From: Azoarcus sp. DN11
GTDB taxonomy: Bacteria; Pseudomonadota; Gammaproteobacteria; Burkholderiales; Rhodocyclaceae
NCBI RefSeq assembly: GCF_003628555.1
Contig: NZ_CP021731.1
Coordinates: 4,464,001 to 4,528,000, forward strand
Direction: 5' to 3'
Length of the DNA: 64,000 bases
The notes beneath the pieces are model-generated. The model saw only the letters and a list, made by a program, of their open reading frames with translations, did not search any database and was not told the DNA's origin. Both the position numbers and the translations under genes were made by a program. How positions within the stretch are numbered: the first letter of the stretch is position 1; the number at the start of each line of letters is the position of its first letter. This document shows, one piece after another, positions 1 to 8,988 of the stretch.

Positions 1-345
1 GCCACGTCCGACTTCGATCGGGTGATGCGGGAGGAGGCCACGCGCGCTGCTTCCACTCACCTTGCCAACGCACGCGAAGATTACATCAACGGAATTCGCA
101 CCAAGGTGCGAGGAAACCTGCTGCGTCCGCCTGGTCTGAGCGGCAACCCGGTTGCGATATTCGATGTAGTCCAACTGCCCAGTGGCGAGGTGCTCAGCGT
201 CAAGCTGAGGCAGTCGTCTGGCAACACCGCCCTAGACGATGCGATCGAGCGCGCGATCCATCGCTCGAGTCCTCTGCCTCCGCCAAAGGACCCCTCGGTT
301 TTCGAGCGCGAACTTAAATTGGTTTTCGAACCGTTGAAAGAGTGA
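1..345 (+). CDS. tolA: TolA C-terminal fragment (5' end outside window)
   Basis: The reading frame is open from base 1 and stops at 343-345, so only the last 114 residues are seen. They form a TonB/TolA-type C-terminal domain, with segments such as VQLPSGEVLSVKLRQSSGN and DDAIERAIHRSSPLPPP, the usual pattern of TolA domain III. TolA is the inner-membrane-anchored, periplasm-spanning member of the Tol-Pal system that contacts TolB and Pal. The gene lies 85 bp before tolB, the normal order. The membrane anchor and long helical domain are not in the window, so completeness cannot be judged. Confidence 0.85.
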   Translation, partial: ATSDFDRVMREEATRAASTHLANAREDYINGIRTKVRGNLLRPPGLSGNPVAIFDVVQLPSGEVLSVKLRQSSGNTALDDAIERAIHRSSPLPPPKDPSVFERELKLVFEPLKE

Positions 346-400
346 AGGAACCAAATCGAATCAGTTGAGATCTTTAAGCATCACGTTCGACTCCATTCGT

Positions 401-406
401 TATAAT
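401..406 (+). promoter_or_regulatory. Possible -10 box upstream of tolB
   Basis: A perfect TATAAT lies 25 bp before the tolB start, in the short gap after tolA. No convincing -35 hexamer is present at 16-18 bp, so this may be an internal promoter of weak or activated type, or chance. Similar TATAATTC strings precede ttcA and ptsN. Confidence 0.35.
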
Positions 407-430
407 TCGCCTTTGGGGCAACCCTCAACC

Positions 431-1723
431 ATGAGAAAACTTCTTTCCGCCTACCGCCTGCTGCTCGCGGCCACGCTGACTCTCGTCAGCGCCGTCGCGC
501 AGGCACAGCTGTCGATCGAAATCACCGGCGCCGGCGCCAGCCGCTTTCCGGTCGCCATCCCGGTGTTCGAGAACGAAGGCAGCCTGCCGCGCGGCGTCAC
601 CGACGTCGTGCGTGCCGACCTGGAGCGCAGCGGCCTTTTCAGCCTCGTCGACATGGGCCTCGCCGCCCTGCCCGTGACCACGATCCCGGACATGGGATCC
701 ATCCGCGGCCGCGGCGCCGACGCGGTGCTCGCCGGCAGCATCTACCCGCAGGGCGACGGGCGCTTCGAAGTGCGCTTCCGCCTGTTCGACACCCAAAAAC
801 AGTCGGAACTGGGCGGACTGTCGATGCGCATGGCGCCGGCGCAGAACCGCGCCATCGGCCACAAGATCGCCGACTTCGTGTATGAGAAGCTCACCGGCCA
901 GCCCGGCTACTTCTCGACCCGCATCGCCTACGTCGTCAAGAGCGGCCCGGCCGCAGCGCCGCGCTACGAGTTGCAGATCGCCGACGCGGACGGCATGAAT
1001 GCCGCGACCGCCCTGGCATCGCGCGAACCGATCATCTCGCCCGCCTGGGCGCCCGACGGCCAGCGCCTCGCCTACGTGTCTTTCGAAGCCAAGAAACCGG
1101 TCGTCTACGTGCATACGCTCGCGACCGGCCAGCGCCAGGTCGTCGCCAACTTCAAGGGCTCCAACTCCGCCCCCGCGTGGGCGCCTGACGGCCAGCACCT
1201 CGCCGTCGTGCTCACGAAGGACGGCCAATCCCAACTGTACGTCCTGAACGCCGACGGCTCCGGCGTGCGCCGCCTCGCCAGCTCGCCCGGCATCGACACC
1301 GAACCTGCATGGTCGCCCGATGGCGAGTGGATCTACTTCACGTCCGACCGCGGCGGCAGCCCGCAGATCTACCGCGCTTCCGCGAGCGGCGGCGGCGCCC
1401 AGCGCGTCACTTTCGACGGCAGCTACAACGTGACGCCGCGCCCCTCGGCCGACGGCAAGAGCCTCGCCTTCATCACGCGCAACAACGGACGCTTCCAGGT
1501 GGCGATCATGGACCTCGCCACCAAGCAGACAACGATCCTCACCGACTCGGCACGTGACGAGTCGCCCAGCTTCGCGCCCAACGGCCGCATGATCCTCTAC
1601 GCCACCGACAATGGCGGACGGGGAGTGCTTGCGGCAGTTTCGCCCGATGGCCGGGTAAAGCAGCGCCTGTCGGTGCAGGCCGCCGATGTCCGCGAACCCT
1701 CCTGGGGCCCGCAACTTCGGTAA
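431..1723 (+). CDS. tolB: Tol-Pal system protein TolB
   Basis: Periplasmic beta-propeller protein of the Tol-Pal envelope system, which binds Pal and the TolA C-terminus. The 430-residue product starts with a signal peptide (MRKLLSAY, hydrophobic stretch, cleavage after AVAQA). An N-terminal domain follows, then repeated propeller blades recognisable by SPAWAPDG, APAWAPDG, EPAWSPDG and PSFAPNG. The ATG at 431 is preferred over an upstream in-frame ATG at 365 because the signal peptide begins there. Length is normal for TolB. It sits between tolA and pal as in most Proteobacteria. Confidence 0.96.
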   Translation: MRKLLSAYRLLLAATLTLVSAVAQAQLSIEITGAGASRFPVAIPVFENEGSLPRGVTDVVRADLERSGLFSLVDMGLAALPVTTIPDMGSIRGRGADAVLAGSIYPQGDGRFEVRFRLFDTQKQSELGGLSMRMAPAQNRAIGHKIADFVYEKLTGQPGYFSTRIAYVVKSGPAAAPRYELQIADADGMNAATALASREPIISPAWAPDGQRLAYVSFEAKKPVVYVHTLATGQRQVVANFKGSNSAPAWAPDGQHLAVVLTKDGQSQLYVLNADGSGVRRLASSPGIDTEPAWSPDGEWIYFTSDRGGSPQIYRASASGGGAQRVTFDGSYNVTPRPSADGKSLAFITRNNGRFQVAIMDLATKQTTILTDSARDESPSFAPNGRMILYATDNGGRGVLAAVSPDGRVKQRLSVQAADVREPSWGPQLR

Positions 1724-1769
1724 TTCCCTCCCGCAAGCAACAACACTGTTCGATAGATCAGGAAACCCC

Positions 1770-2300
1770 ATGAAAAAACTGCTCGTCCCAGTCCTTCTCG
1801 CAACTCTTCTCGCCGCGTGCTCCAGCACCGGCACCTTCGACAAACCCGCCGACGCTGCCGTCGATGAGCGCAGCAAGGGTGAAGGCTCCGGCGTCGCTAC
1901 CGTGACCGCCCCGAGCGCCGCGGGCTCCGGCATCGCCGCGCTGACCGACCCGAAGAACATCCTGTCCAAGCGCAGCGTGATGTTCGATTTCGACAGCTAC
2001 GTCATCAAAGACGAGTTCCGTCCGCTGGTGGAAGCGCACGCCAAGTTCCTCGTCCAGAACCCGACGATGAAGATGCTGATCCAGGGTAACGCCGACGAGC
2101 GCGGCAGCCGCGAATACAACCTCGCCCTCGGCCAGAAGCGTTCCGACGCCGTGCGCAAGGCCCTGACCCTGCTCGGCGCGAAGGAAGCACAGATCGAATC
2201 CGTCAGCCTCGGCAAGGAAAAGCCGCGCTGCACCGAATCGACGGAAGCCTGCTATGCGCAGAACCGCCGCGGTGACATGCTCTACTCGGGCGAATTCTGA
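1770..2300 (+). CDS. pal: Peptidoglycan-associated lipoprotein Pal
   Basis: Outer-membrane lipoprotein that binds peptidoglycan and TolB. The 176-residue protein has a lipoprotein signal with lipobox LLAAC, so Cys17 would be the lipidated residue. An OmpA-like domain follows (MFDFDSYVIKD, QGNADERGSREYNLALGQKR). The start has an AGGA ribosome-binding site. The tail contains a Cys pair (CTESTEAC) before the last Asn-Arg-Arg motif, where enterobacterial Pal has none. Its stop codon overlaps the cpoB start (TGATG), suggesting translational coupling. Confidence 0.96.
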   Translation: MKKLLVPVLLATLLAACSSTGTFDKPADAAVDERSKGEGSGVATVTAPSAAGSGIAALTDPKNILSKRSVMFDFDSYVIKDEFRPLVEAHAKFLVQNPTMKMLIQGNADERGSREYNLALGQKRSDAVRKALTLLGAKEAQIESVSLGKEKPRCTESTEACYAQNRRGDMLYSGEF

Positions 2301-3037
2301 TGAAGCGCCTCCTGCCGCTCGCAGTCCTCGCCTCGCTCTCGTACATGGCGCCGTCACACGCGGCGCTGTTTGACGACGACGAGGCTCGGCGCGCAATCAT
2401 CAATCTGCGCACGGAGCTCACCCCCCGCATCGAGCGGCTGGAGGAAAGCAGTCGCGGTCAGCTCGAACTGTCGAACCAGAACGAGCTGCTCCGCACCGAA
2501 GTTTCCAAGCTGCAGGGACAGCTCGAAGTCCTGCTGCATGAAATCGATTCGCTGAAGCAGCGCCAGCGCGACTTCTACGTGGACCTCGACAGTCGCGTAC
2601 GCAAGCTCGAAACCGGCCCCGCTGCGGCCGCGCCCGAAGCACAGGCGCCCGTGGCCGACCCCGCGGCCGAATCGCGCGACTATGAAGCCGCCCTCAACCT
2701 GCTGAAGGATGGCAAGTACAAGGACGCACAGACCGCCTTCGACCAGTTCATCAAGCGCTACCCGCGCAGCGCCGTGCAGCCCGGAGCGCATTTCTGGGCC
2801 GGCAACGCCGCGCTGCAGTCGAAGGAAGTCGCCGTCGCCAGCAACTACTTCAAGACCGTGCTGGCGAACTGGCCGAACGACCCCGTCGCACCCGACGCCA
2901 TGCTCGGCATCGCCAACAGCCAGCAGGCGCTGGGCGACGTCAAGGCGTCGCACGACACGCTGAAGAAGCTTGTCGAGCGCTTCCCCGAGAGCTCGGCCGG
3001 CAAGGCCGCCAAGCAGCGGCTCGCCCGCAAGCCATGA
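2300..3037 (+). CDS. cpoB: Cell division coordinator CpoB (YbgF)
   Basis: Periplasmic protein that links Tol-Pal to peptidoglycan synthesis during constriction. The 245-residue product has a signal peptide (ending SHA-A), an N-terminal coiled coil of about 70 residues (ERLEESSRGQLELSNQNELL) used for trimerisation, a proline/alanine linker, and C-terminal TPR repeats (YEAALNLLKDGKYKDA, SNYFKTVLANWPNDPVAPDA). The start overlaps the pal stop codon by one base. Domain order and length fit the family. Confidence 0.94.
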   Translation: MKRLLPLAVLASLSYMAPSHAALFDDDEARRAIINLRTELTPRIERLEESSRGQLELSNQNELLRTEVSKLQGQLEVLLHEIDSLKQRQRDFYVDLDSRVRKLETGPAAAAPEAQAPVADPAAESRDYEAALNLLKDGKYKDAQTAFDQFIKRYPRSAVQPGAHFWAGNAALQSKEVAVASNYFKTVLANWPNDPVAPDAMLGIANSQQALGDVKASHDTLKKLVERFPESSAGKAAKQRLARKP

Positions 3038-3044
3038 AGTTCGC

Positions 3045-3707
3045 ATGACCCGGCCTGATACCGCAGCCCTCAAGCTGCGGATTACCGAAATCTTCGCCTC
3101 GGTCCAGGGCGAATCGACGCGCGTCGGCCTGCCCACGGTCTTCGTGCGCCTGACCGGTTGCCCGCTGCGCTGCAGCTGGTGCGACACCGAGTACGCCTTC
3201 CAGGGCGGCGAAAGCCGCAGCGTCGCCGAGGTGTGCGCTGCGGTCGCCGCCCTCGGGATCCGCCACGTCTGCGTCACCGGCGGCGAGCCGCTCGCGCAGA
3301 AGTCCTGCCTGCCACTACTCGCCGCGCTGTGCGATGCCGGTTTCTCGGTCTCGCTCGAAACCAGCGGCGCGCTCGACATCGCAGCCGTCGACCCGCGCGT
3401 GTCGCGCATCATGGATCTCAAGGCTCCCGGCTCGGACGAAGTCTCGCGCAACCGCTGGGAGAACCTTGCGCACCTGACGGCCCACGACGAGATCAAGATC
3501 GTGCTCGCCGACGAGGCCGACTACGCCTGGGCCAAGGCGCAGATCGCCCTGCACGCGCTCGCCGACCGGTGCACGGTACTGCTGTCGCCGGTGCAGGGGC
3601 GCCTCGACCCCACCACGCTCGCCGAGTGGATCGTCCGCGACCGCCTGCCGGTGCGCTTCCAGCTGCAGCTGCACAAGATCCTCTGGAACGACGCGCGCGG
3701 ACGCTGA
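3045..3707 (+). CDS. queE: 7-carboxy-7-deazaguanine synthase QueE
   Basis: Radical SAM enzyme converting 6-carboxytetrahydropterin to 7-carboxy-7-deazaguanine in queuosine synthesis. The 220-residue protein has the QueE cluster motif [15 protein letters not shown], giving the CxxxCxxC ligands of the 4Fe-4S cluster, preceded by the substrate-binding FASVQGES segment. The next gene is queC, the following pathway step, 49 bp downstream. The ATG at 3045 is 5 bp after the cpoB stop; longer in-frame starts would overlap cpoB. Confidence 0.95.
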   Translation: MTRPDTAALKLRITEIFASVQGESTRVGLPTVFVRLTGCPLRCSWCDTEYAFQGGESRSVAEVCAAVAALGIRHVCVTGGEPLAQKSCLPLLAALCDAGFSVSLETSGALDIAAVDPRVSRIMDLKAPGSDEVSRNRWENLAHLTAHDEIKIVLADEADYAWAKAQIALHALADRCTVLLSPVQGRLDPTTLAEWIVRDRLPVRFQLQLHKILWNDARGR

Positions 3708-3756
3708 GCATCCCGGGCCGCGCCTTCGCCCACCGTATCCTCCGGAACCCCACGCC

Positions 3757-4440
3757 ATGAATCACCCACCCAAGCGCGCCGTCATCCTGCTGTCCGGCGG
3801 CCTGGACTCCGCCACCTGCCTCGCGATCGCGCGCGACATGGGCTTTGACGCCTACGCGCTGTCGGTGGCCTACGGCCAGCGCCATGCGGCCGAACTCGAC
3901 GCCGCCCGGCGCATCGCCGCCGCGCTCGGCGCGCGCGAACACCGCGTCGCCAGCGTCGAACTCGGCCAGTTCGGGGGCTCCGCACTGACCGACGAGAACA
4001 TCCCCGTACCGGTCGAAGGCGCCTCCGCCGGCATCCCCGTCACCTACGTCCCGGCGCGCAACACCGTGATGCTCTCGATCGCGCTCGCCTGGGCCGAGGT
4101 GCTCGGCGCAAACGACATCTTCGTTGGCGTCAATGCCGTCGATTACTCCGGCTACCCCGACTGCCGCCCGGAATTCATCGCCGCCTTCGAAACCATGGCG
4201 AATCTCGCGACCAAGACCGGCGTCGAGGGCTCGCGCCTCACGATCCACGCCCCGCTGATCGCCCTGTCGAAAGCCGACATCATCCGCCGCGGCGACGCCC
4301 TGGGCGTCGATTACGGTCAGACGGTCTCGTGCTACCAGGCCGACGACCACGGGCGCGCGTGCGGCGCATGCGATGCTTGCCGACTGCGCCGCGCCGGCTT
4401 CGGCGCCGCGGGGATTCCGGATCCTACACCTTACGCATAG
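3757..4440 (+). CDS. queC: 7-cyano-7-deazaguanine synthase QueC
   Basis: ATP-dependent enzyme forming preQ0 from 7-carboxy-7-deazaguanine and ammonia. The 227-residue product shows the PP-loop SGGLDS near the N-terminus, the [10 protein letters not shown] segment, and a C-terminal zinc site [14 protein letters not shown] with a further upstream Cys (VSCYQ). It follows queE and ends just before a strong GC hairpin, so it is probably the last gene of this transcript. Confidence 0.96.
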   Translation: MNHPPKRAVILLSGGLDSATCLAIARDMGFDAYALSVAYGQRHAAELDAARRIAAALGAREHRVASVELGQFGGSALTDENIPVPVEGASAGIPVTYVPARNTVMLSIALAWAEVLGANDIFVGVNAVDYSGYPDCRPEFIAAFETMANLATKTGVEGSRLTIHAPLIALSKADIIRRGDALGVDYGQTVSCYQADDHGRACGACDACRLRRAGFGAAGIPDPTPYA

Positions 4441-4447
4441 GGACAAA

Positions 4448-4471
4448 TGGCCGCGCGAGCGTGCGCGGCCA
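4448..4471 (+). terminator. GC-rich hairpin after queC
   Basis: TGGCCGCGC pairs perfectly with GCGCGGCCA across a 6-base loop, 8 bp after the queC stop. There is no T-run, so this is either a Rho-assisted or bidirectional terminator or a 3'-end stabilising stem. Confidence 0.5.
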
Positions 4472-4598
4472 ATTACGCCGGGATATCCAGTCGCAATAGG
4501 CACGCAGGCGGCCCGCTTTGATCTAGGTCAGCCCTACCGCCAGAAAGGTTTTGTAACATTTCCCGCCATGACCTTGGGTCCTCGCGGGAGGCCTTTCC

Positions 4599-6398
4599 AT
4601 GCAGTTTCGACTCGTCCGGTATTTCACCCTCGCCAGTCTCGGCATGTTCGCCCTTGTCGCGCTGAGCCTGACCTACTTCGAAAGGCAGCAAGGGGATTTT
4701 TTCCGGCGCACGGGTGACGAGCAGCGGGCCTTCTTCGGCGAAGTGCAGCAGTCCTTCACCCGGCAGCAGGAGCAATCCGCCCGTCGGGACCTGCTGACGA
4801 TTCATGAGGCCGGCAACGTCAACCTCACGCGCCTGTTCGCGAACGCGCTGTGGGACAAGGATTTCGCCCCCTTTGTCGCCCGGGTGCAAACAATCGACGC
4901 ACGCGCCTGCCAGGAAATCGCCGACGTCGACGACGACAAGGGCAAGAAGGTCGCGCCCCCCGAAAAGACTGCCTGCTTCGCGGAGATCGGCAAGCGCATC
5001 ATGGCGCTGCCCGACTTCAAGGCGATCGACGCCAAGGTCTTCGCGTCGATGAAGAAGAGCACGGTGTTCAAGATCAAGGTGTTCGACCTGCGCGGCGTCA
5101 CGGTGTACTCGTCCGAACACGCCCAGATCGGCGAGGACAAGAGCGCCAACGCCGGCTGGCGCAGCGCCGCCTTCGACGGCGTGCCGAAGAGCGAGCTCAC
5201 CCACCGCGGCAAGTTCAGCGCCTTCGAGGGCACCGTCGAAAACCGCGACCTGATCAGCAGCTACCTGCCCGTCCTCGACCCGGGCAGCTCGCGCATCGTC
5301 GGCGTCTTCGAAGTCTATTCGGACGTGACGCCCTTCCTGCAGCAAATCCAGCACACGTCCGAACAGATCCGGGGCACGGCGAACGCCAACCAGACCAAGC
5401 TGGAGGCGGCGGCGCTCGAGAACCAGGCTGCCGTCGACGCCACATCCTACCGGCAGCTCGCGACCATCGCGGGCCTGCTCGTGCTGCTGTTCGCGGCGCT
5501 GCTCGCGATCGTGCGGCGCGCCGAGAAGATCATCCGGCAGCAGGCAGCCGATCGCGCCAACTTCCACCAGCAGCTCGCGCAATCGGAAAAGATGGCCTCG
5601 CTCGGCCAGATGGTCGCCGGCGTCGCGCATCAGCTCAACACCCCGCTCGCGTTCTCGCAGAACAACATCCTGATGGTCAAGGACGCGCTGCAGAGCATGG
5701 AGCTGCCGATGCAGGTCGCCGGCAAGCTCTCGTCCATCCTCGAGGACGTCGAGGGCGACAAGGTCACGATCAGGGTGTCGCAGCTCAAGGCGAACCTCGA
5801 CAAGCTGCAGAACGGCAACGTCGACCTCACGATGCTGCAGGAAATGCTCAAGGACGTCCTCGGCGGCATCGACCAGATGACCGAACTCGTGGTGAACCTG
5901 CGCGACTTCACCCGTCTCGACCGCGCCGCGACGACCAATGCGGATCTCAACGAGTCCCTGCACACGGTCGCCTACATCGCGCAGACCGTGATCCCCAGGA
6001 ACATCGAGCTCGTCGAGGAATACGGCGAGCTGCCCGAGGTCGAGTGCAACCCCTCGCAGCTCAACCAGGTCTTCCTCAATCTCATCAACAACGCGGCGCA
6101 GGCCATCGACGGCCCGGGCCGCGTCCGCATCCGCAGCCTGGCCGCCGGCGACAAGGTGCGCGTCGAAATCCAGGACAACGGCAGCGGCATCCCCGACGAC
6201 GTCCTGCCGAACATCTTCGACCTCTATTACACGACCAAGCCCGCCGGCGAAGGCACCGGCCTGGGACTGGCCATCGCGCGCAACATCGTCGCCGAACATG
6301 GCGGCGACATCAGCGTCAGCACCCGCGTGGGCGTCGGCACGACCTTCACGGTGACCCTGCCGGTACGCCAGGGCGAGCCCCTGGCCAGGGCCGCCTGA
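4599..6398 (+). CDS. Membrane sensor histidine kinase
   Basis: Two-component sensor kinase of 599 residues. One membrane segment lies near residues 8-28 and a second near 287-305. They enclose a large periplasmic sensor region of about 250 residues that I cannot assign to a named fold. The cytoplasmic part has an H-box with VAGVAHQLNTPLAF (His about 344), an N-box LINNAAQAI, G1 DNGSGIP and G2 GEGTGLGLAIARNIV. All catalytic motifs look intact. The partner regulator starts 20 bp downstream. The signal is not evident from sequence. Confidence 0.9.
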   Translation: MQFRLVRYFTLASLGMFALVALSLTYFERQQGDFFRRTGDEQRAFFGEVQQSFTRQQEQSARRDLLTIHEAGNVNLTRLFANALWDKDFAPFVARVQTIDARACQEIADVDDDKGKKVAPPEKTACFAEIGKRIMALPDFKAIDAKVFASMKKSTVFKIKVFDLRGVTVYSSEHAQIGEDKSANAGWRSAAFDGVPKSELTHRGKFSAFEGTVENRDLISSYLPVLDPGSSRIVGVFEVYSDVTPFLQQIQHTSEQIRGTANANQTKLEAAALENQAAVDATSYRQLATIAGLLVLLFAALLAIVRRAEKIIRQQAADRANFHQQLAQSEKMASLGQMVAGVAHQLNTPLAFSQNNILMVKDALQSMELPMQVAGKLSSILEDVEGDKVTIRVSQLKANLDKLQNGNVDLTMLQEMLKDVLGGIDQMTELVVNLRDFTRLDRAATTNADLNESLHTVAYIAQTVIPRNIELVEEYGELPEVECNPSQLNQVFLNLINNAAQAIDGPGRVRIRSLAAGDKVRVEIQDNGSGIPDDVLPNIFDLYYTTKPAGEGTGLGLAIARNIVAEHGGDISVSTRVGVGTTFTVTLPVRQGEPLARAA

Positions 6399-6417
6399 CA
6401 GGAGCCCGGAGAACGAC

Positions 6418-7401
6418 ATGAAAAGACCGGCCGGCAAGGTGCTCTGCGTCGATGACGAACCGGGCATCGTCCGTTCCCTGCAGTGGCTGCTGCAGAAACA
6501 GTTCGAGGTGTTCACCGCCACGAGCGGCGCCGAGGCGCTCGAACTCGTGAAACAGCACGACTTCGACGTCGTCATCAGCGACCAACGCATGCCCGCGATG
6601 ACCGGCGTCGAAGTCCTGCGCGAAGTCAGGCGGCTGTCGCCGCGCACGATGCGCATCCTGCTCACCGGCTACTCCGACATGCAGGCGATCGTGCGCTCGG
6701 TGAATGAAAGCGAAGTGTTCCGCTTCATCAACAAGCCGTGGAACATCGCCGAACTTCCCAAGGTGGTCGCCCAGGCCATCACCATCGCCCAGACGCAACC
6801 GGCCGACGAAGAGGTCACCGACGTCTCCGAGGAAGCCCCCCTCATTGCCAATGGCGAACGCATCCTCGTCATCGACGACGATCCCGAGATGGGACGCACC
6901 GTGGCGGATCTCGTCGGCGCCAGCGCCCGCGTGTCCTACACACGCAACCTCGCCGACGCGGTGGGCATCCTCCATGCCGAGACGGTGTCGGTGATCATCT
7001 CCGAGACGCGCGTCGGTTCGATCGACGCCACGCGCCTCGTGCGCCTGATGAAGAGCAAGCACCCCGAGATCGTCACCGTCATGCTCACCGCCGAGAGCGA
7101 CGCCGACACGATCACGACGCTGATCAACCAGGGCCAGATCTATCGCTTCGTGCCGAAGCCCATCCGCACCGGCTACCTCAAGATCGTGCTCCAGTCCGCC
7201 CTGCGCAAGCACCACGCCCTCGCCAACGACCCGGCCTTGACGCTGCGCCACACCGTCGAGGCGACTTCCGCCGGCACCGTCGACGCGTTCATGGCCGACG
7301 TGCAGAAAGTGGCGCCCCAAGCCGAAGCGGCAACAGACAAGGCGGGCGGCTTCATGGCGTCCCTCGGGGCGGGGTTCCGCCGCCTGTTCGGCGCCGGATG
7401 A
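6418..7401 (+). CDS. Response regulator with two receiver domains
   Basis: The 327-residue protein has two REC domains in tandem and no recognisable DNA-binding output. REC1 (about 5-120) has the acidic pair in CVDDEPG, phospho-acceptor Asp55 in VISDQRMP and the Lys of NKPWN. REC2 (about 148-265) keeps VIDDDPE and the PKP lysine, but has Glu196 (VIISETRVG) where the phospho-acceptor Asp should be. It is co-transcribed with the kinase upstream. Output may be protein-protein contact. The REC1 sequence resembles the HD-GYP/RpfG type receivers (LTGYSD, NKPW). Confidence 0.88.
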   Translation: MKRPAGKVLCVDDEPGIVRSLQWLLQKQFEVFTATSGAEALELVKQHDFDVVISDQRMPAMTGVEVLREVRRLSPRTMRILLTGYSDMQAIVRSVNESEVFRFINKPWNIAELPKVVAQAITIAQTQPADEEVTDVSEEAPLIANGERILVIDDDPEMGRTVADLVGASARVSYTRNLADAVGILHAETVSVIISETRVGSIDATRLVRLMKSKHPEIVTVMLTAESDADTITTLINQGQIYRFVPKPIRTGYLKIVLQSALRKHHALANDPALTLRHTVEATSAGTVDAFMADVQKVAPQAEAATDKAGGFMASLGAGFRRLFGAG

Positions 7402-7423
7402 CGCAGGCCCTGCTGCAATCTGC

Positions 7424-7452
7424 TTGACGGGGCCCGAACCCTTGCATAAAAT
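7424..7452 (+). promoter_or_regulatory. Promoter of the tRNA-Lys pair
   Basis: TTGACG at 7424-7429 and TAAAAT at 7447-7452 are separated by 17 bp, and the tRNA begins 18 bp after the -10 box. This is a near-consensus sigma-70 promoter. Confidence 0.75.
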
Positions 7453-7470
7453 TCGGGTCCTTCTGCACGG

Positions 7471-7546
7471 GGGTCGTTAGCTCAGTTGGTAGAGCAGCGG
7501 ACTTTTAATCCGTTGGTCGCTGGTTCGAATCCAGCACGGCCTACCA
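7471..7546 (+). tRNA. tRNA-Lys (anticodon TTT)
   Basis: A 76-nt cloverleaf with encoded CCA. The acceptor arm GGGTCGT pairs with ACGGCCT (two G-U pairs). The anticodon loop is CTTTTAA, giving anticodon TTT. The T-arm contains GGTTCGAATCC. It decodes AAA and, by wobble, AAG. Confidence 0.95.
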
Positions 7547-7575
7547 CCGCAAGGTGGGAGTTTCCGTCAGAACAA

Positions 7576-7651
<76 letters not shown>

Positions 7652-7659
7652 AACAAATC

Positions 7660-7688
7660 AAGGGCTTGCAACGATGCAAGCCCTTTTC
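7660..7688 (+). terminator. Intrinsic terminator of the tRNA-Lys transcript
   Basis: AAGGGCTTGCA and TGCAAGCCCTT form a perfect 11-bp stem with an ACGA loop, followed by TTC. It lies 9 bp after the second tRNA. Confidence 0.9.
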
Positions 7689-7958
7689 GCTTTCTAGCGG
7701 GCTATCACCGGGCTAGCACAAGCGACAAGAGTCGGTTCTTCGGGCAGCTCGCACTCGCGCTGTCCAGCTCGCTCCGGGAGTACGGCCCCTCATAGCCGAC
7801 GAGCTTCAATTCCCCGCATATACCGTTTGAACCACTGGGTAACGTTGTGGCAGCAAACACGCGCGCAGGCCGACGTTGCCTTGCCCTTAGCAGCCCAAAG
7901 TCACCCGAAGTCTGCTAGCCTGACATTAATTGTCTCGCATCACATCGAGCACCTCGTC
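7689..7958. other. Intergenic stretch at the left border of the accessory block
   Basis: No convincing gene is seen between the tRNA terminator and the small membrane protein. An open frame begins at 7827 but its first 44 codons look random. No copy of the tRNA 3' end (attachment-site repeat) and no integrase remnant were found, although a position downstream of a tRNA is a usual island border. Confidence 0.5.
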
Positions 7959-8165
7959 ATGGAAAGCGTCTTTAGTCGTATTGTCATCGGGGCCTTGGCT
8001 GTATGCATCCTGGTGTACCTCATCTGGAAGATTAGCGAAGCGGTCCACCGGCGCAACGCGCGGCGCTACTGGGAAGCGCGACGCCAGCGCGGCGAGAGCG
8101 GTTTCTGCCTCCACGACCCCGCTACTGGCAACATCTTCCGCGTCAGGATACCGCCGAAGATCTGA
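7959..8165 (+). CDS. Small single-span membrane protein, unknown function
   Basis: A 68-residue product with one membrane helix (about residues 5-23, IVIGALAVCILVYLIW). A basic cytoplasmic segment follows (HRRNARRYWEARRQRGESG), then a short tail (LHDPATGNIFRVRIPP). The ATG at 7959 is chosen because coding character begins there; an in-frame ATG at 7827 would add 44 residues of poor character. No good ribosome-binding site is visible. I do not recognise the family. Confidence 0.45.
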   Translation: MESVFSRIVIGALAVCILVYLIWKISEAVHRRNARRYWEARRQRGESGFCLHDPATGNIFRVRIPPKI

Positions 8166-8225
8166 ACGGCCGCTCCGGCGGCTCTCGCCCCAGTACCCAT
8201 CCTGCACTCGACAGAGGAACGTCGC

Positions 8226-8735
8226 ATGCCATTCACCCCCATCCATTTCGGTGTCGGCGCCCTCGGCAAGGCCACACTCGGGCGCCGCTTCTCGTTCAGC
8301 GTGTTCGCCGGCTCGCAGGTCGCGATGGATGTCGAACCCTTGGTGAAGCTACTTGGCCTGCTTGACGGGCCCTTGCACGGCCCGACGCACACGCTCGTTG
8401 GTGCGTTGCTGATTGCGCTAGTGACGATCGTTGCCTGGGAAGCCTGGCAATGCTACGGCCCGCCCCCGCTGGTCGAACGCATTGGCCGCGTACCGCGGGG
8501 CGTCATCATCGGAACAGCCCTCTTCGGCACACTGACGCACTTCGGGCTCGACTCGATCATGCACGGTGACATGGGCCTCACCCCGGAGATGCGCGCCACC
8601 TTCGGAACCGGCGACATCCCCGCACAGTGGGCCGAGATCATCTGCTTCGTCGCGCTTTCTCTGTCGCCAGTGATGTGGCTTGTTCGCCGGGAGATTGAGA
8701 GGCTCGCGCGCGAAGGCCGCATTCCGCCCTTCTGA
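8226..8735 (+). CDS. YdjM/DUF4184-like integral membrane protein
   Basis: A 169-residue hydrophobic protein with about four membrane segments and a pattern of polar residues typical of YdjM-type predicted membrane metal-dependent hydrolases: MPFTPIHFG at the N-terminus, GPTHTLVGAL in the middle and LTHFGLDSIMHGD after the next helix. The conserved His and Asp residues suggest a membrane-embedded metal site. The family assignment is from pattern recall. It sits before the cas genes but 253 bp away from csb1, so linkage to CRISPR function is not implied. Confidence 0.65.
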   Translation: MPFTPIHFGVGALGKATLGRRFSFSVFAGSQVAMDVEPLVKLLGLLDGPLHGPTHTLVGALLIALVTIVAWEAWQCYGPPPLVERIGRVPRGVIIGTALFGTLTHFGLDSIMHGDMGLTPEMRATFGTGDIPAQWAEIICFVALSLSPVMWLVRREIERLAREGRIPPF

Positions 8736-8930
8736 AAGGACCAAGGCACACTCGGCTGCCAGCGGATCTCGCCGGCGAGAGCCTTGGATGCCTCCGGCGT
8801 CACCGAGTGCACGCGTGCCACGCGCTCCGTCTACCGGCCCGAAAAAAGCTCAGTGTCCTTCGGGTACGCAACACAGGCTCATCCAGTGAGCCAGACCGGG
8901 TCTATCATCCTCAACATGCCAGGCCGCAAC

Positions 8931-8960
8931 TTGCATATGCGAGAAGCTTGTCTGTACCCT
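8931..8960 (+). promoter_or_regulatory. Possible promoter of the cas operon
   Basis: TTGCAT at 8931-8936 and TACCCT at 8955-8960 are 18 bp apart and end 28 bp before the csb1 start. The -10 box is poor, so the call is weak. Confidence 0.3.
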
Positions 8961-8988
8961 AATGGCCACTGCTTTCGAGGAGCCGAGG

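Noticed and set aside
425..1969. Long open frame opposite tolB and pal (514 codons)
   Set aside because: GC-rich antisense artefact; composition is Arg/Ala/Gly/Val/Asp-rich without domains, while the plus strand encodes clear TolB and Pal.
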